64,000 bases of DNA from Berberis thunbergii (Eukaryota; Streptophyta; Magnoliopsida; Ranunculales; Berberidaceae), in the NCBI GenBank assembly GCA_003290165.1, contig QNQO01008271.1, forward strand, positions 1-64,000, given 5' to 3'. The notes under the pieces are model-generated. The model saw only the letters and a list, made by a program, of their open reading frames with translations, searched no databases and was not told the DNA's origin. Position 1 is the first letter of the stretch. Each line of letters begins with the position of its first letter. Shown piece after piece: positions 45,661 to 58,870 of the stretch. The translations under genes were made by a program, and so were the position numbers.

Positions 45661-47639
45661 TGACCTCGAAGGCGTCCGTGCACCGGCCAATAGTAGTCTC
45701 CACCCTTCACCCATGTGTCAAGTATACCGCTAACAACTAGTAAGGAACAATTTGCGAGGACCAACCAACAACATGAGGCTGCCATTATGCTGCACTAAAG
45801 TAGATAGAATGTCCCTAGATCCAACTGAAGCCCACAAGACAAGTTGAACAGAAGTCAAACCCAGTAACTGTTAAAGAGTCACTCCACCCACACGGAGACA
45901 AAATCCCAACAGTTGTGGCTCAACTTAGTAGTAGAGAACATTCAAACATCACAAGAGCAATCCGCTCTCCAACCCTACAAAGCGGAGAAATCATTGCAAA
46001 CAGAAGGACAGCCCCACGACTATCAATCGGCGCATAAGGAAACTCCCACGCAATGTTCACTTTTCAGTAACCTCAACGGCGTCAGCGAAACTTGGCAATT
46101 CCTTGAAGGTACTAATGATCCAGGTAGGGCCATGCGAATTCACTTCAGGGTCGGGTCGACCTCTCCTCACCAATAGTCAGTCTATTCAGTTGTTTAGTTT
46201 CATTTCCATAGTCAATGTAGAATTTTAATTCTTAAGAGCTTATGTGATTTGCAATCATTTAAGAAATAAAAGAGAATTACACAAACACGCTCTATTGATT
46301 ACTGGAAAGATGTAACAACGATTGCTTAGAGGCGGGTACGAAAGACTACAAACTACAAGCATTTGAGTCTAACGCGACATACAATAAAGACTCGCTTAAA
46401 CAGTCCAACTCCAGAAGAAGACTCGGAAGCGACAACAAAGGTACCCAAAGTAGACTTCGCTTAGCGACTCCTCCGAAGAAGATGCCCCACGAACAAGGGA
46501 AAATGTGCAAAAAAAGGCTGAAAGGACAAGCGCAACTAATTGTTCCGCCAAATCCCGAAAAATGGTCCGCAAATGGCAATATGGACCTTGCGATGAACAT
46601 CTTCAATCCGGTATCCGGAAGGAGGTAGTAGCGGACAGACAAAGATGGCCATTGTCGACGAGACAGTTAAGGTCTCACAATGCTACCAAATGAGGACACT
46701 TCTCCCACGCACGATACTCGGGGTGACTTAGGGATACCACCCTCGAAAGCAATGAAGCATCTGCCAACACTTCGATCAACCCTAAGCTAGACGCATGAAG
46801 CGTCTCCCTACGGACAGAGTGGCACAAGGTAACACCGAAGCAATGGTGAATAAACAACAAACTCATCCCTTGAGAGGGAGTCTGTAACTCTTCTTCGCAA
46901 TATGAGAAGAAATTACAAGGTCTCAGCAAACCAATGGGGTGTTCACCTAGAGCAGGTGACCACGGATAACAACGTCTTAGCGTGACTCATCGAAATAAAT
47001 GTCAAAACATTCGAAGAATCTAGTGTTAGAAATCTTTCAGCCTTTGGAAAACCCAAAGCATATTCTTTGAGTAAGAACGTTTGAAGAGGTGCGCTCTGTG
47101 GAAGCTAATACATACAACGATGAAGAAACATCATTATATAGACATAGTGGTTCACCAAACAAGCACTTCAACATTAATTGTCAACATTGAATACAGTGTG
47201 GGAAACGAGGAGACAACGGTTTCCAAGGAAACTGTGCAGGACCACGTTCATCCAATTAGTAATGATGCACACAACCCCATTAATTTGGGGGGGGTGATAA
47301 CTATACTCAACCTCCTCGCAATGTATGTCGTACGCGTGTCACCATGCAATTTATGCTGTACGCATAGCGTTTTGATCCTACGACAACCCAACTCTTCTTC
47401 TGCAAGCCCATAGGGTCAGCCCACTATTCAAGCGATATTCTACCACGTGCCTAACACAAACATTAGAAACACTAGCCATTTTGACACATGGATCACACCT
47501 ACATATCACCAACTGATTTAAGGTACTTTTGTCTCTTCAAAAGGAAACTAATCCACACGATGCACTCCGCCAGTGGATGCAGGCATGCACGTCCGTAACA
47601 GGTGGAGCCCTTACCTAACTAGGCAAGCTTAGTCAGTTT

Positions 47640-48480
47640 CAACTGATGACGACGACTTTTGGTTCATCCCGACACTTAGTTTGCCTTGTGCAGATGTCGA
47701 TGGCTTAGGAAGTGGGAGTCTAATCAACGCTTTTACGCCTAGTGATGATGACTCGCCAGGGACCGTTGCCCCTTTATCAGACAATGGTTGCCGAACCTGA
47801 TCAGATAAGCCTAGCCAGTGATGACTAACAACGACAGCTTTTGGTCAAAGACCAGACCTGTAGGTTGCTACACGTGGTTGTAGATGGTTTGGAAGGTGGG
47901 AGCCTAATCAGTTCCCACTAATGTTGATGGTTCGCCATGGGACCATTGCTCTTCTACAGGCCATTGTCATCGAATTACCAACTCCTAGACTTATAGCTCG
48001 CTCCGTACGGGTGTAGATGGTTTGGAAGGTGAGAGTCTGGTCAAACTCGAACTGATGTCGACGGCTTGCCACGGGAAAAGTGCTCTTTTACAGACCATGG
48101 TCGCCGAAAACTCCCAAATTTGTAGATTGATGTGCACGGGTGTAGATGATTTGGAAGGTGAGATCCTAGTCAGTCTCGAACTAATACCGATGGCTTGCTA
48201 CGAGACCACTGCTCTTCTACAGACCATGATCGCCCAATCTTCTCATCCCAAACTTGTAGCCTACTCTGCACGAGTGTAGATGGTTTGAAAGGTGGGAGCC
48301 TAGTCAGTCCCAAGCTGATGTTGATGGCTCGCCACAGGATCATCGCTCTTCAACAGACCATATTCGCAGAAATTTCACATCCCAAACCTATAATCCGCTT
48401 CGCGTGGGTATAGATGGTTCGGAAGGTGGGAGCCAAGTCAGCCCCAACTGATGTGAACGACTCACCACGCAACTACCACT
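47640..48480 (+). repeat. Tandem repeat, unit about 133 bp, in element A
   Basis: The word GTAGATGGTTTGGAAGGTG recurs at about 47881, 48014, 48142, 48277 and 48411 (spacings 133, 128, 135, 134), with a more diverged unit before. Each unit contains GATGGCTCGCCACGGGACCA and ACAGACCATGGTCGCCGAAA-like words, also found in the tandem block of element C. Confidence 0.9.
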
Positions 48481-49039
48481 CCCTATCAAAATAGCTCTCG
48501 CCAAAATAAATTATAACTCAAGAAGCGTCTTCACGCTCACACGAGCTGACATTCTATTATCCGCGACGGCTACTAAATCCAACTCAAAAATCAACTCGCT
48601 GACACGCGAACGAATGCTACACTGGATGTCAGCCCGAGCTCACGAAACCTGACTCGGGACAAGCACTCTAGCTCAAAGACAACGCATGTGCTCGACTACC
48701 ACAATTCACTCATGCCAGTAGCCACAACTGATAGTTAGATATGCAACTTAAGTCTCCAATGGCTTACCTTGAGGATGAGCTACGACTGGGTAAAGTAGCC
48801 CACCGCAAAACCATCCATAGAACATATACTCTAGTGACTCTGAGACCTCACAGAAGAACATGTCAGAATCATTCGCGACATAAATGGTCAAACTCTTAAC
48901 AACAGATAAACCATTCGGCTTCCTGTTAACCCAACCAGACCTGTGTCAAAGTAAAATGACAAGGCAAAATGGAAAGCGCGCGACAGGAAACCAAACACAA
49001 GGCGGGTACAAAACATACTCAAAATAAACATGTTTTCAT

Positions 49040-51574
49040 TAACAGTTGAAACAAAAATATACAAGTGTACAAAATCTACTCCTCATCAGGAAGGGGTACA
49101 AATATGGGAGAACTAAGCTTAACAAGTAGAGGAGCAGGAGTTGTGTCTGTACGTGCCTCAATCTGAGAGCCATGATCTGGATCACTCTCTTCTTTCGATG
49201 ATGCAGAGACCAGTCTGAAATCTGCATAATACATTTGCTTATAATAAGCAAAGTACCATTTCAGATGCTCTTCCTTCATCGGAGCCAACAACTCTAATCT
49301 CCCATGCACGACCTAGCAGAATTCACACTTGTCATGCTCCTTGAGAAACTCTTCCTCACACGCCTTTGCTTTAGCAAGTTCACGCTCCAACAGCTCTAGC
49401 TTGCCAGTCATCACATCAACTTGAGACTGCTTCGTAGCCAGGCTACTCTTAACTGCGTTGATCTCATGTTGCTCCAGATGAAGTTGGTCTTTAGCTTTCC
49501 TCGCTTCCCAAGCATTGAATTCCACATCGGCCTCTAACTGCTATCTTTGGGCAATTTATTCAACCTCATTCATGGTGTTTTACTCAACAAAAGACCACAA
49601 ATCAGAGTGCATCTTAACCGCAACATCCAAATAACGGCGGATCAAATCCAAATTTTGCCTGAATCTGTCCCTCACGAACACCACTTCTACTACATCAGGC
49701 TCAAGGGCTTCCAGAAGAACCTTCCGAGTCTCGGCGACAATGGCTGATTGTTCCAACCTTCTCTCCTCAATCTGCTTTCTTAGTAGCTCAATTTGGAAAA
49801 GTTCATCAAAATACAACTTCTGCATAGTCGAAAAGACACGCTCCATGAACACAACCTCTCACGAGTCGCCTCAACTTTTGTCCCAGTGATGGCCATTGTG
49901 CTCAAATGAGACATCCTCAGCATAATATGCTTCAAACCATCATCCATATGCCCTTCCAGCATATCCTCATCGGGCTTCGGAGTGTGGCCCATTAGCCAGC
50001 ATGCCCTTATCCATAACGCCTGCTTATGTGCTTCCTTGAAGCATAGTCAACGTCAACCTCCTGGTGCCAGGCCTGGTTGCACATCTTCACTACATCCGGA
50101 GCAAACAAACTTATCTACTCATCTGGATGAAGCTCTTTCAGATGCGAAATTACGTCAGCGCCGCCCTTTGTAATCGGCACTGCACCCAAGCCCTCATCCA
50201 CGACCTTCCCTTTATCACCAGCAACCGACCTTTATTGCGAGACGACTCAGTGAAATCCAAAGGGAAAAAGGAAGCGAATTGTCCATCGGACTCTCAATCA
50301 CTTTGATATACAACCTAGAACGTGAAGGGGGAAATGCAGACTATAAGAAGGATGACCCGCACCACTGCGACCATTGTCGAACGATCCACCAGCTGAACGA
50401 TTAAAATCTTGGACCTCAAGCGGATCCTCATCAGAACCTTCCAGTAAAACGGTTATGGATTGGTCAGCTCCAGTAGAAGCCACGACAGCAGCCAACATCA
50501 GCTTCTCGCTCAAAGCTTCAGCCTACTTGGTACTCAAATTTGACTTATCCTGAACCACTGCTAATTGTAAGTGGTCCTTCTCCCAGCCTGATACCTCAGC
50601 CTTCGCCCTGGCAGGTTGCTCAGATTCGAGTTCCTCATTCATTGGAGCAGATTATTTGGGAGTTGGCTTAGTCCCAGTGTGAGACATCTTCGAGCTTAAA
50701 AATGAGGCAAGTGTCTCAGAAAGCCCCTATGTGTCAGACAAAATAGGAGGCTTAACTTTGGAAGACTTCCTCTTTCTGGAAGGGGTTCCACCTTCAGACT
50801 TAACCTTCGTTATTCGATAAATAGCAGGGGCCATGCCAGTTGGCCCACAACCCATTACGACCAAAGTTAATAGGATATATAACGTCGTCCACCCTCATCC
50901 GTGGCATGTCGCAGAATGCCTTCATAGTATCTTGCTCCTCTGGAGAAAGAGTGTTGGGGAACCTCCCATCAAAGAAACACATGCGATGATTAGCATATAA
51001 TCAACGCATTGAAATCAAAGGGTGAAGCCATAGTTATAAAATCGTTTGAACTCCCACTTAGGTGGACGACCCTTGAACTTTAAGTACTTTGAGTCCGAAA
51101 GAGCCAAAAAACAATATTTCTGCCAGTACTTGAAGTCATCTGGCAACTTCCCGAAGCAAGCTAGCGATGTCATCTTGCAAACGACGTGATCATTTAGCTG
51201 AGGAAAAGTCAGCAACTAGATCACCCGCAGAGTCACGCGGACATCCTTTGTTCTGATCAAAATAAGAAGGATAATATTGTACTCGTTGGGTACCAACTGG
51301 GTAGAAGGGATTCCAAGGAAATCCAAGAAACCCAAGATCTCATCAAGAACAGGAAAACATACTCCAATTTGAAGTATCTTAGGGTTCAAACATACAAACC
51401 CTTTCGGAGGAAACATTAGCGTCTGATCATCATTCATAGCATAGAATGGCAGGTCCTCGACACCCCAAACGTCCTTCGAATTTCAGCAAGGCCCAATTCG
51501 AAAACCGACCTATCTTCAAATAACTAGAGGTCCTTGGCTAGAAGCTCGTCATCAAGATGGCTTTGACGAGCCAT
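49040..51574 (-). pseudogene. Antisense frame of element A (putative gypsy-type transposon/coiled-coil protein)
   Basis: On the strand opposite to gag, an ATG at 51572-51574 opens MARQSHLDDELLAKDL, then after a stop LFEDRSVFELGLAEIRRTFG, KGFVCLNPKILQIGVCFPVL and DEILGFLDFLGIPSTQLVPN (the "putative gypsy type transposon" N-domain, Transposase_28-like), then FDGRFPNTLSPEEQDTMKAF and WANWHGP. The last part (about 49850-49040) is a long Glu/Lys/Leu coiled coil. The homologous frame in element C begins the same way. Stops and frameshifts break it. Antisense genes of this sort are known from Tat/Ogre-type elements; their role is unknown. Confidence 0.75.
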
Positions 51575-51657
51575 GGAGGAGGTGAACAAGCTTTCAATGA
51601 AAAAAAGAACAAAGCAAAATCTCTAAAAGCAAAAAAATGGAAGAGTCAATCTTTGGA

Positions 51658-51682
51658 GAACGGAAGATCTAAATAGGGAGTG
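51658..51682 (-). promoter_or_regulatory. Probable promoter of the antisense frame in element A
   Basis: The minus strand reads CCCTATTTAGATCTTCCG here, about 90 bp upstream of the start codon. The matching position of element C has TTCTATATAGATCTTCTG, so a TATA-like word followed by TAGATCTTC is kept in both. Confidence 0.5.
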
Positions 51683-52861
51683 GTATCCCGCCTCTTTTCC
51701 ACTGAACTGATGTTCACTTAATTAATGCAGCGTGTTGCTCAATTAACGATTCACACTCAATCATCATGAGTGGCGTATCTTTTCAAAAACTGACTTAGTG
51801 AACAAATGCGATGGCCTACTAACTCGAGGGAGTAGTTGGTGATACGCCAAAATGACATCTCTTTTACACCGTACACGTGTCATGAGAAATTACTGGCCCA
51901 AACGACAGCCCAACACTGATCCATTCCAAGCTCGCACAATGTAGTCCGCCAGATGTACCCAAATCATTACAACCTGCTAAGCCCACACATCTCATAGCTA
52001 TCCCCAATACCTGTAAGCCCTATTAAGGCAAATATCTCAGGGATTGGCTTCGAACAGGCAAAACAACAACATTTTGCTTCCAACTAGGAAGCAAATACTA
52101 GAGTGTATGTCACACATGAAAATTTCTATCTATGGACAACACTCTGATTGGGAACTATATATCTCCTGTATATCTAGGAGGACAAGTCTAACATGGAAAC
52201 TCTTATTCAAAACACAACTCTTAATTAGAAAAGGATCTCCACAAAGATCTTCTTCCCTAAACTACGCCACCGATAGCCTGGTCGAATTAGAACTCCAGCA
52301 CTATAAATAAGACATGAGGTCAGTAAACTAACGGACGCTACAAATTCCATGTTTACAGCATTATGCTTTCCTCATATCCCTGTCTAACTTTAGCATCGGA
52401 GTGTCATCGACCACCACAAAGATATGGGTCTCGCTCAAAGTTCAAAGCAGTGAGCGAAAATCAACTGCATCACTTGCCTTATCAGGGCTTACGAGTATTA
52501 TACTTGACTACGCAACGTGTGGGCTTAGTGGCACATTGCAATTTGGGTCCAACATTCTAGAATCTGCCAATAGTGGGTTTAATGTTGTATGGGTCTCACT
52601 AAATTGAGCATGTAATCGGGCATGTTTTTTTTTCTTTTGTTGATGAGATTATCATGACACGTGTACGGTGCTGATCCGAGGATGGTTTGATGTATCATCC
52701 ACTACTACCCCCGAGTGGGTGGGCCATCTCATCGGTTCACCAAGTCATTTCATGAAGTAGTTGTGCAGTCATGATGGTTGAGTACTGAGTTTTTTTCTCG
52801 AGCGACGAGTTTCACTAATTGGGGGCGCGTTAGCTCGAAAGAAAGACAAATGGGAGTTCTA

Positions 52862-52882
52862 TTTTCTATATAGATCTTCTGT
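52862..52882 (+). promoter_or_regulatory. Probable TATA box of the antisense frame in element C
   Basis: TTCTATATAGATCTTCTG about 125 bp upstream of ATG 52998. Conserved with the corresponding stretch of element A. Confidence 0.5.
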
Positions 52883-52997
52883 CTGTGGAGTGTAGCCTCT
52901 TTACTTTTTTCGATCTCAAAGACTCTGCGTCACCGTATCGTCTTTTGTGATTTTGACTTCGTTTCACCTTCGTATTCAAAAGCTTGTACTATATTTC

Positions 52998-55273
52998 ATG
53001 GCAGGCCAAAATTAGCTTTCTGAAGAACTGTTCGCTAAGGGATGCAAGTTTTTTGAGGAGAGGTTGCTCTATGAATCGGATCTAGAAGTCCTCTGTAAGA
53101 CATACGAGATTCCTGATGATTTGGTGTTTTGCATTCTAGGTGGCGATCTGACGCCATTTTCCCTCCTGAGGAGTTTATCTATCTTCACCGAGGTATGCTT
53201 CAATTAGGTGTCTACTTTCTTGTTATCAAGGAGATTTGGAAATTCCTGATGTACCTCGGCATTGTACCCGTTCAACTACTGTCAAACTGGTATATGACTG
53301 TGATTGTCATTCCGATTAGGGCTAGGGACGCTAGTGTCCGAGTATCTTCAAGGGCACTTCAACTGTTTGCTCCTCCTTAGATAAATGAGCATGATATGTG
53401 TGTGATGACATCGCCGGACTACTTCGACAACCTGCCTGATGATTTTAAATCCTTCCAGAGGTTCTGTTTCATGGCTCCTGTATACTCGATGTACTTTGAG
53501 CTTGCTGGTCGTCCCGATCGAGCGTGAATTTAGACTACTGAGTAAGTTCGACTCTTTTTATGGTCTTGCTTATGTTAAATGCATATTAGATTGACCTTTG
53601 TGGTTTTCGTAGGGAAATTCCCAACGTCGCTACTATCTATTGAGGATAAAGCAACTTTGGATGTGTTTCGCGACATGCCTCATTTGCCGAAAGAAGATGT
53701 CATTCGGTATTCTAATATTGAGTGCAATGAACTATGTGCTAATTGGCATGTGGCTCCTACTCTTTTTCGGGTAAAGAAGTCAAAGCCCGAAGGTGTATCT
53801 TCTTTGAGGAACAGGAAACTTTCCAAGATTAAGGTTCTAAGCCTTTCAAGGAGGGCAGAAATAGATGAGACGCTTCCTTTTTTATGCATTTGAAGAGGAT
53901 TCGTGTTTTGTCTAGAATTGTTCACAAGCGCTTGGCCTTGTCCGAGGGACGTGATACTGTCGGGCAAGTGCCGGATGAGATTGTAGTTTCCGAGGGGGCG
54001 TGATGCCCAGACCGAGGCCCCTGTCTCCCTTTTTAACTTGGAGAGCAGGTATTTGCAAATGGTGGGCGTGGAGGATGTAACCAAACTAAGTACCAAGCAC
54101 TCATAGTTTCTGAACAAAATGTTGCTGCAAGCGAGTGTGGAAGCTTCATCTAGTCGTCCCTTTTCAATAAACGTCTTTGAGCTTCACCTTTCTATGGATC
54201 ATGAACTCGTTGAAGAGTCTTCTTCGTGTCACCCGTTCTATCCTCCATATCATTCCCATCCTCATATTGAATTGACGACGGATCCAAGGAATAACTAACT
54301 TCCCTCTTCCCCGTCAACTGATACTGAGTCAGCACGTGAAAAAGAGCGAATAGTTGCGACCAAAGGGAAAGATGTAGATGAGGTCCCTGATGTTGTGAAG
54401 ACAGTCAAGGGTGGTGCTGGGGTGATTCTGGTTTCGAAGAATCTCCATCCGAATGCACATATCAGACTATTTTCTATAGACGTAGTAAGGATGAACAACC
54501 AAGCTTGGCATCAGGAGGTTGAAATTTCTTACGTTTCGAGGAAGAATATTAGCAGATGGAATGACTGGCTGGCAAATTGTGTCCCGAAGCCAATTGGAGA
54601 GACGCTGGGAGCACATATGGTTAAAGGGTAGAAACATCTCATGTTGGAGATGTCATACCTGAATCAAGTGGCCACAACTGGAACTAAATTTGAGGTCACT
54701 CATGAGAGGGTGTATACTATAGAGCGAGTCCTTGCAAACTTGCAGAAGTCATACTCTAATGCTCTCTGCGAGATTGAGTCAATGAGGAAGAAGCTTGAAG
54801 CTTACTTAGATACTGGAGCCGAGTCTTGGTGTACTGTGCTGGAGACTCAGAAGTTTCGCTTGGAAACGTTTGAGTCTGACCTGGCGGGGGCTATGCTTGC
54901 GAGGGATCGGCTAAAAAATGAATTGAACTTTGCTTGTCGTGACATGTAGCTTGTTGCAAGACTGTGGCTGAAGTGCAGGTTGAACTGTAGGTTCTGCAAG
55001 TTGAGAAGGTCAAGAAAAGGGTTTGAATGGATTGTTTGATGTACGCAATTGGAGATCGACGCTGAATTTAATGCCAAAAGTGTGCAGATCGGTGAAGAAC
55101 AGTCCAAGACTGACCTTCTGTCGGGCAAACTAAAGCGACACGAACATGAGTTTGTTGAATCAATAGCGCATGAGGAGAAACTTCTCAAGGCCCAAGGATC
55201 TTTTAAGTTCAGCAGAGTCGTGCACAGAAGGCTGGAACAGTTGCATCTGATGAAGAAAGAACATCTCGACTAG
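52998..55273 (+). pseudogene. Antisense frame of element C (putative gypsy-type transposon/coiled-coil protein)
   Basis: From ATG 52998 it reads MAGQN-stop, then LSEELFAKGCKFFEERLLYE, GVYFLVIKEIWKFLMYLGIV and PVQLLSNWYMTVIVIPIRAR, homologous to the antisense frame in element A. A likely intron (GTAAGTTCGAC near 53541 to TTTCGTAG near 53612) precedes GKFPTSLLSIEDKATLDVFR and ANWHVAPTLFRVKK. The end (about 54640-55273) is coiled coil (SYSNALCEIESMRKKLEAYL; GEEQSKTDLLSGKLKRHEHE; RRLEQLHLMKKEHLD). Its strand is opposite to the gag of the same element. Several stops; not functional as it stands. Confidence 0.75.
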
Positions 55274-55669
55274 GATCTTTCCTGCTTCTTCCCTTACTAA
55301 GTCCGATTTTGTTGTATCTGACTCTCCTCCTAATGAGGGATGAATCTTGTATTTTCTTTTCGGCTTTCAAATGAATAATACTTTGTACGATATTGGTTCT
55401 TACATTTGCTTTATTACTAGCTTTTACCTGCTTTGTTTTATTTCGACATTAATTGTCAGACGAGAGGTTATGATAGGCCAAAAAGCTTTATGATTGATCT
55501 GTCGATGAGAGTTTTGAATTCCTGTGTTGCAATAGTTTCTGCAATTCTTGTAAGAATCCTTTTAGAGATCGGGGAGTGTAATACACCCTTTGTCTGGCAG
55601 CTTGGTTGTATGTTGAACCAGCAGTTGTTGTTGTAAGAAATTAGTCAGAATGTTGTCCCAGCATGTGCA

Positions 55670-56720
55670 CCCTTGGGGATGATTGGACAACAGTCCTCGC
55701 GAGTCATCAGAGCCAAGCTTCATAGCTTTGACCGAACTTTTTTTCTCGTATTTACATGTTATTCGTATAATAGGCTTAGTTGGACCGGGGTTGTTATCGA
55801 TAGTTATGACTGACTAAACCGGGGTTGGGTTTCGACGACCATGGTGGTCCTTGGCAAGCCATCTTGATCAGGCGTCAAGGGTACTGACTAGACTCCGACT
55901 TTCCAACCCATCTTGATCCGTTCGTGGCGAACTAGGAATTGGAGCGAGCTAGAAGTTATCATCGTCAGTCGTTCCGACTAAATTTGGTGGGGGTTCAGCG
56001 ATCATTGTGTGTAGTTGGCCAATGATCCCTGGTAAGCCATCTTCACCAGGCTACATGAGCACTGACTAGCTTTCACTTTCTAGGTCATCGTAATCCGCAC
56101 GCAGCGAATTAGGCTTTGAGAAGACCAAAGTCATCGTCATCAGCGGCTATTGACTAAGTTTTGGTCGAGCTTTGACGATCACTATTTACGTAAGAGTAGT
56201 GACCACTGGCAAGCCATCTTAATAAGATGTTGATAGCACTGACTAGACTACCACTTTTTAAGTCGCCAGAATCCGTTATTTGCGGACTAGGCTTCGAGCT
56301 GATCAGAACTTGTCATCGACTAGCTTTGGTCGGGTTCTGTCACTATTGCCTATGTTTGGATAATGATCCCTGGCAAGCCATCTTGATTAGGCATCAGAGC
56401 GCTGATTAAACTGCCACTCTCTAAACCGTTGATAATACCCATTTATTTAACGGACGGGGTGTTAAAGTGTACCAGAAGCTATTGTCATAGATCAAAACCG
56501 ACTAAGCTTTGGTTAGGTTCGGCGACCATTATCTATATTTGGACAATGGTCCCTGGTAATCCATCGCAATTAGATATTAAAAACGTTGACTAAGCTCCCA
56601 TTTTCTTACCCATCGTCGTCCGCTTTTGGCGGGCACGGTGTTAGAGCGAACCAAAAGCTATTGTAATTAGTCGAAGCTAACTAAGCTTTGGTCAGAATAA
56701 GATTTTGGGCGTGTAAGTCT
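55670..56720 (-). repeat. Tandem repeat, unit about 160-183 bp, in element C
   Basis: The word GGCAAGCCATCTTGAT(C/T)AGG recurs at about 55853, 56032, 56210, 56372 and 56555 (spacings 179, 178, 162, 183). Its complement GATGGCTTGCC followed by ACCATGGTCGTCGAAA matches the unit of element A, so the two arrays are related but differ in period. Confidence 0.88.
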
Positions 56721-58480
56721 GACTTGGGTACCCTGACTTACTTTGTTCACCTTGCGGTCTGATTCCAGAGTCGGATCGATTGATTGGACTAATAATACAT
56801 TGACCGGCTTTAATGATCACAGCGGAATAATAATAGAGTTGATGCCTTGGATTAAATATAATATTCTGTAGGCGCACTCCTTATTCCATGGGCTTTCAGG
56901 GCCTTTGTTGTTTGATCCTTTGCATGTGTTGGGCCAGATCCGGTAGGGCATAAGATTGTGCCCATTAGTGGAGGGACTCAATTAGAAAAAATCTTTGTAG
57001 ATCAGTGTGCCAGGGATATGATGCATATTGCGAGATGGTTCAATATCAATTATTCACCCCAATTAATGGGGTTGCTTGCAGGGTCATTAATTCGACATAT
57101 GTGTACTTGTGTAGTTGCAATTGGATTCGTCATTTTTTCGATTTTTCGTATGGCATTTAATGTTGAAGTAAATGTTGGCTGACGCTGCTTCGTAAACCAT
57201 TACGCCTATATATAGGATGGCCATTAAGCATTCAAATACTGCAATGAGAACAATAGAGCATGTTAATCAAATGCATCTTACTAGAGAGTATGCTTTGAGT
57301 TTTTCAAATGCTAAAGGAAGATCTCTCTCATTGAAGTCTTCAAATGTTCTGACATTTGCGACCTTGAGTCTTATTAAGAGTTGATGTTATGCGGTGTCAC
57401 CTGATCTCGGTGAGCACCTGATTGATCTTATGAGATCTTGTAATATTTTATATATCGCAAAAAAAAAGTGCAGACTCCTCCTCAAGGGACAAACATGTCT
57501 TCCATTTTTTCGCTTCACGCCGAAAGGAATGTTGATGAAACAAAGCTCTGATGGATGTGACCTTCAGTTTTGGGTTAGTCATTTCGAAACACCCCAAGCA
57601 TTCCTTATTTGAGATGCACCCTCATATGCCTCATTCTGTTCCAGTTCCACTCCTCTTCGTAAGGCGGGTCAGAGGGTTGAAAATTTATGCATTGCGTTTT
57701 GCGGTTCAAGTTGCCACCTTCAAATCATCCCTATAAGGTGATTCGACCGATCAATGAATTGAGTGCGTTCCTTCGTCTTCTTTATCAGGCGTTTTACTTT
57801 CACCACCTTTTCTTCTGGAGGCGGATTAGCATATCGGAATCTCTACCCTTGTTTCAGCGGATAGATACTTGCATCGGACTTAGATACTCGTAGTGTATAA
57901 ACTGATGTACTAGTTGGTCTGCAAGCTTTGTAATAAATCTCATTAGAATCAATAAAAATATGTTTTATTTCTAGAATGTGTCTGGTACAAACAAATCTTC
58001 TAAGCAGAAATGAAAAACAGAAAATAAAAAATGAAATCAAAGCAACAAAATAATTTAACTCTGATCGGGGACTAAACTAATCTGGCTCCGAAGGATGCTC
58101 ATATGGTCTTGACACGGGTTGCATAGTTCCTTTACTGAAGTGTTTTCCTTTGCCGAAGCTAGCAAAGTTATTGAATAATGGACTTCATGCTGGCGGGTAG
58201 TTCCTTGTTGATTAACTCTTGGAATAGGTGTCTGTTTGCTGAAGTATCGCTACTTAGCTCTTTATTAGTTTGATTGTGTAGCTAGCTCTGAATTCTGGCT
58301 ATTTGCATAGTTGCACTTTAGTCATCGGGGCTCCTCTGCCCTCACGAAGTGATTCTCCACTTTTGTCTAGGCCTGGTGCTTGACATGTTAGTTTGTGGGC
58401 TCGAGCTGCAATTGGCAACAATTCAGCTGTTCTAGGGCTGCATAACGACAGTCTCTCACTGCAGGTTGATCTCCTTGGTT
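56721..58480. other. Non-coding middle part of element C
   Basis: No pol domain or host gene recognised. A CTATATATAGG word at about 57208 could be a TATA box on the plus strand but no exon after it convinces me. Frames of 60-75 residues here are short and unrelated to known domains. Confidence 0.45.
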
Positions 58481-58516
58481 AGACCTTTGGGCTTGACTAG
58501 CTATATATTTTATGCA

Positions 58517-58870
58517 CTAGTGCAGAGTGAAAACCACTACTTCCATACGATAAAGTAACAACCTTCCCAAAATAATGTTGTAGGTGGACGGAGCATCGAA
58601 TACCATAAATTCTTGGACAAAATACTTCCGCAATTGTGGCTCTCCCACCTCCACCATTAGATTGATCTTCCCGATGGGGAAGCACTCCTTTCTACTGAAT
58701 CCAACCATGGGGTTGTCGGCGAGGGTCAAGTCTTTCTCATGTAGTTGCATGTTGCGAAATGCGCTGAGAAACAAGACATTGAGTGAACTTCATGTATCCA
58801 TTAAGGCTTTCTTTACCTCCTACTTAGCAATGACGACGGAGATGACCAGGGCGTTATTAAGAGGAAAATG
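58517..58870 (-). pseudogene. Retroviral-type aspartic protease remnant of element C
   Basis: Conceptual reading ALVISVVIAK, MDT-stop-SS, NVLFLSAFRNMQL, then PMVGFSRKECFPIGKINLMV and FMVFDAPSTYNIILGR fits the retropepsin fold of Ty3/Gypsy polyproteins, including the ILGR block. The catalytic D-T-G triad reads D-T-stop (58790-58792), so it is inactive. It lies just 3' of gag on the same strand; nothing like reverse transcriptase follows. Confidence 0.82.

Larger units (their letters stand above)
43863..52472 (+). mobile_element. Tat-like LTR retrotransposon A (plus), inserted in an LTR of C
   Basis: LTRs at 43863-44548 and 51840-52472 share TACACCGTACACGTGTCATG, TGCTTCCAACTAGGAAG and ACTACGCCACCGAT. 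The primer-binding site TTTGACACCGTCTGTGATGA follows the first. Flanks TTTGC (43858-43862) and CTTGC (52473-52477) are a 5-bp duplication with one mismatch. Order: gag (decayed), non-coding, tandem repeats, antisense frame, LTR. The layout is the same as in element C but on the other strand. Confidence 0.85.

Noticed and set aside
57208..57220. TATA-like CTATATATAGG as a host-gene promoter inside element C
   Set aside because: No convincing coding exon follows on the plus strand and the site lies in non-coding retrotransposon DNA.
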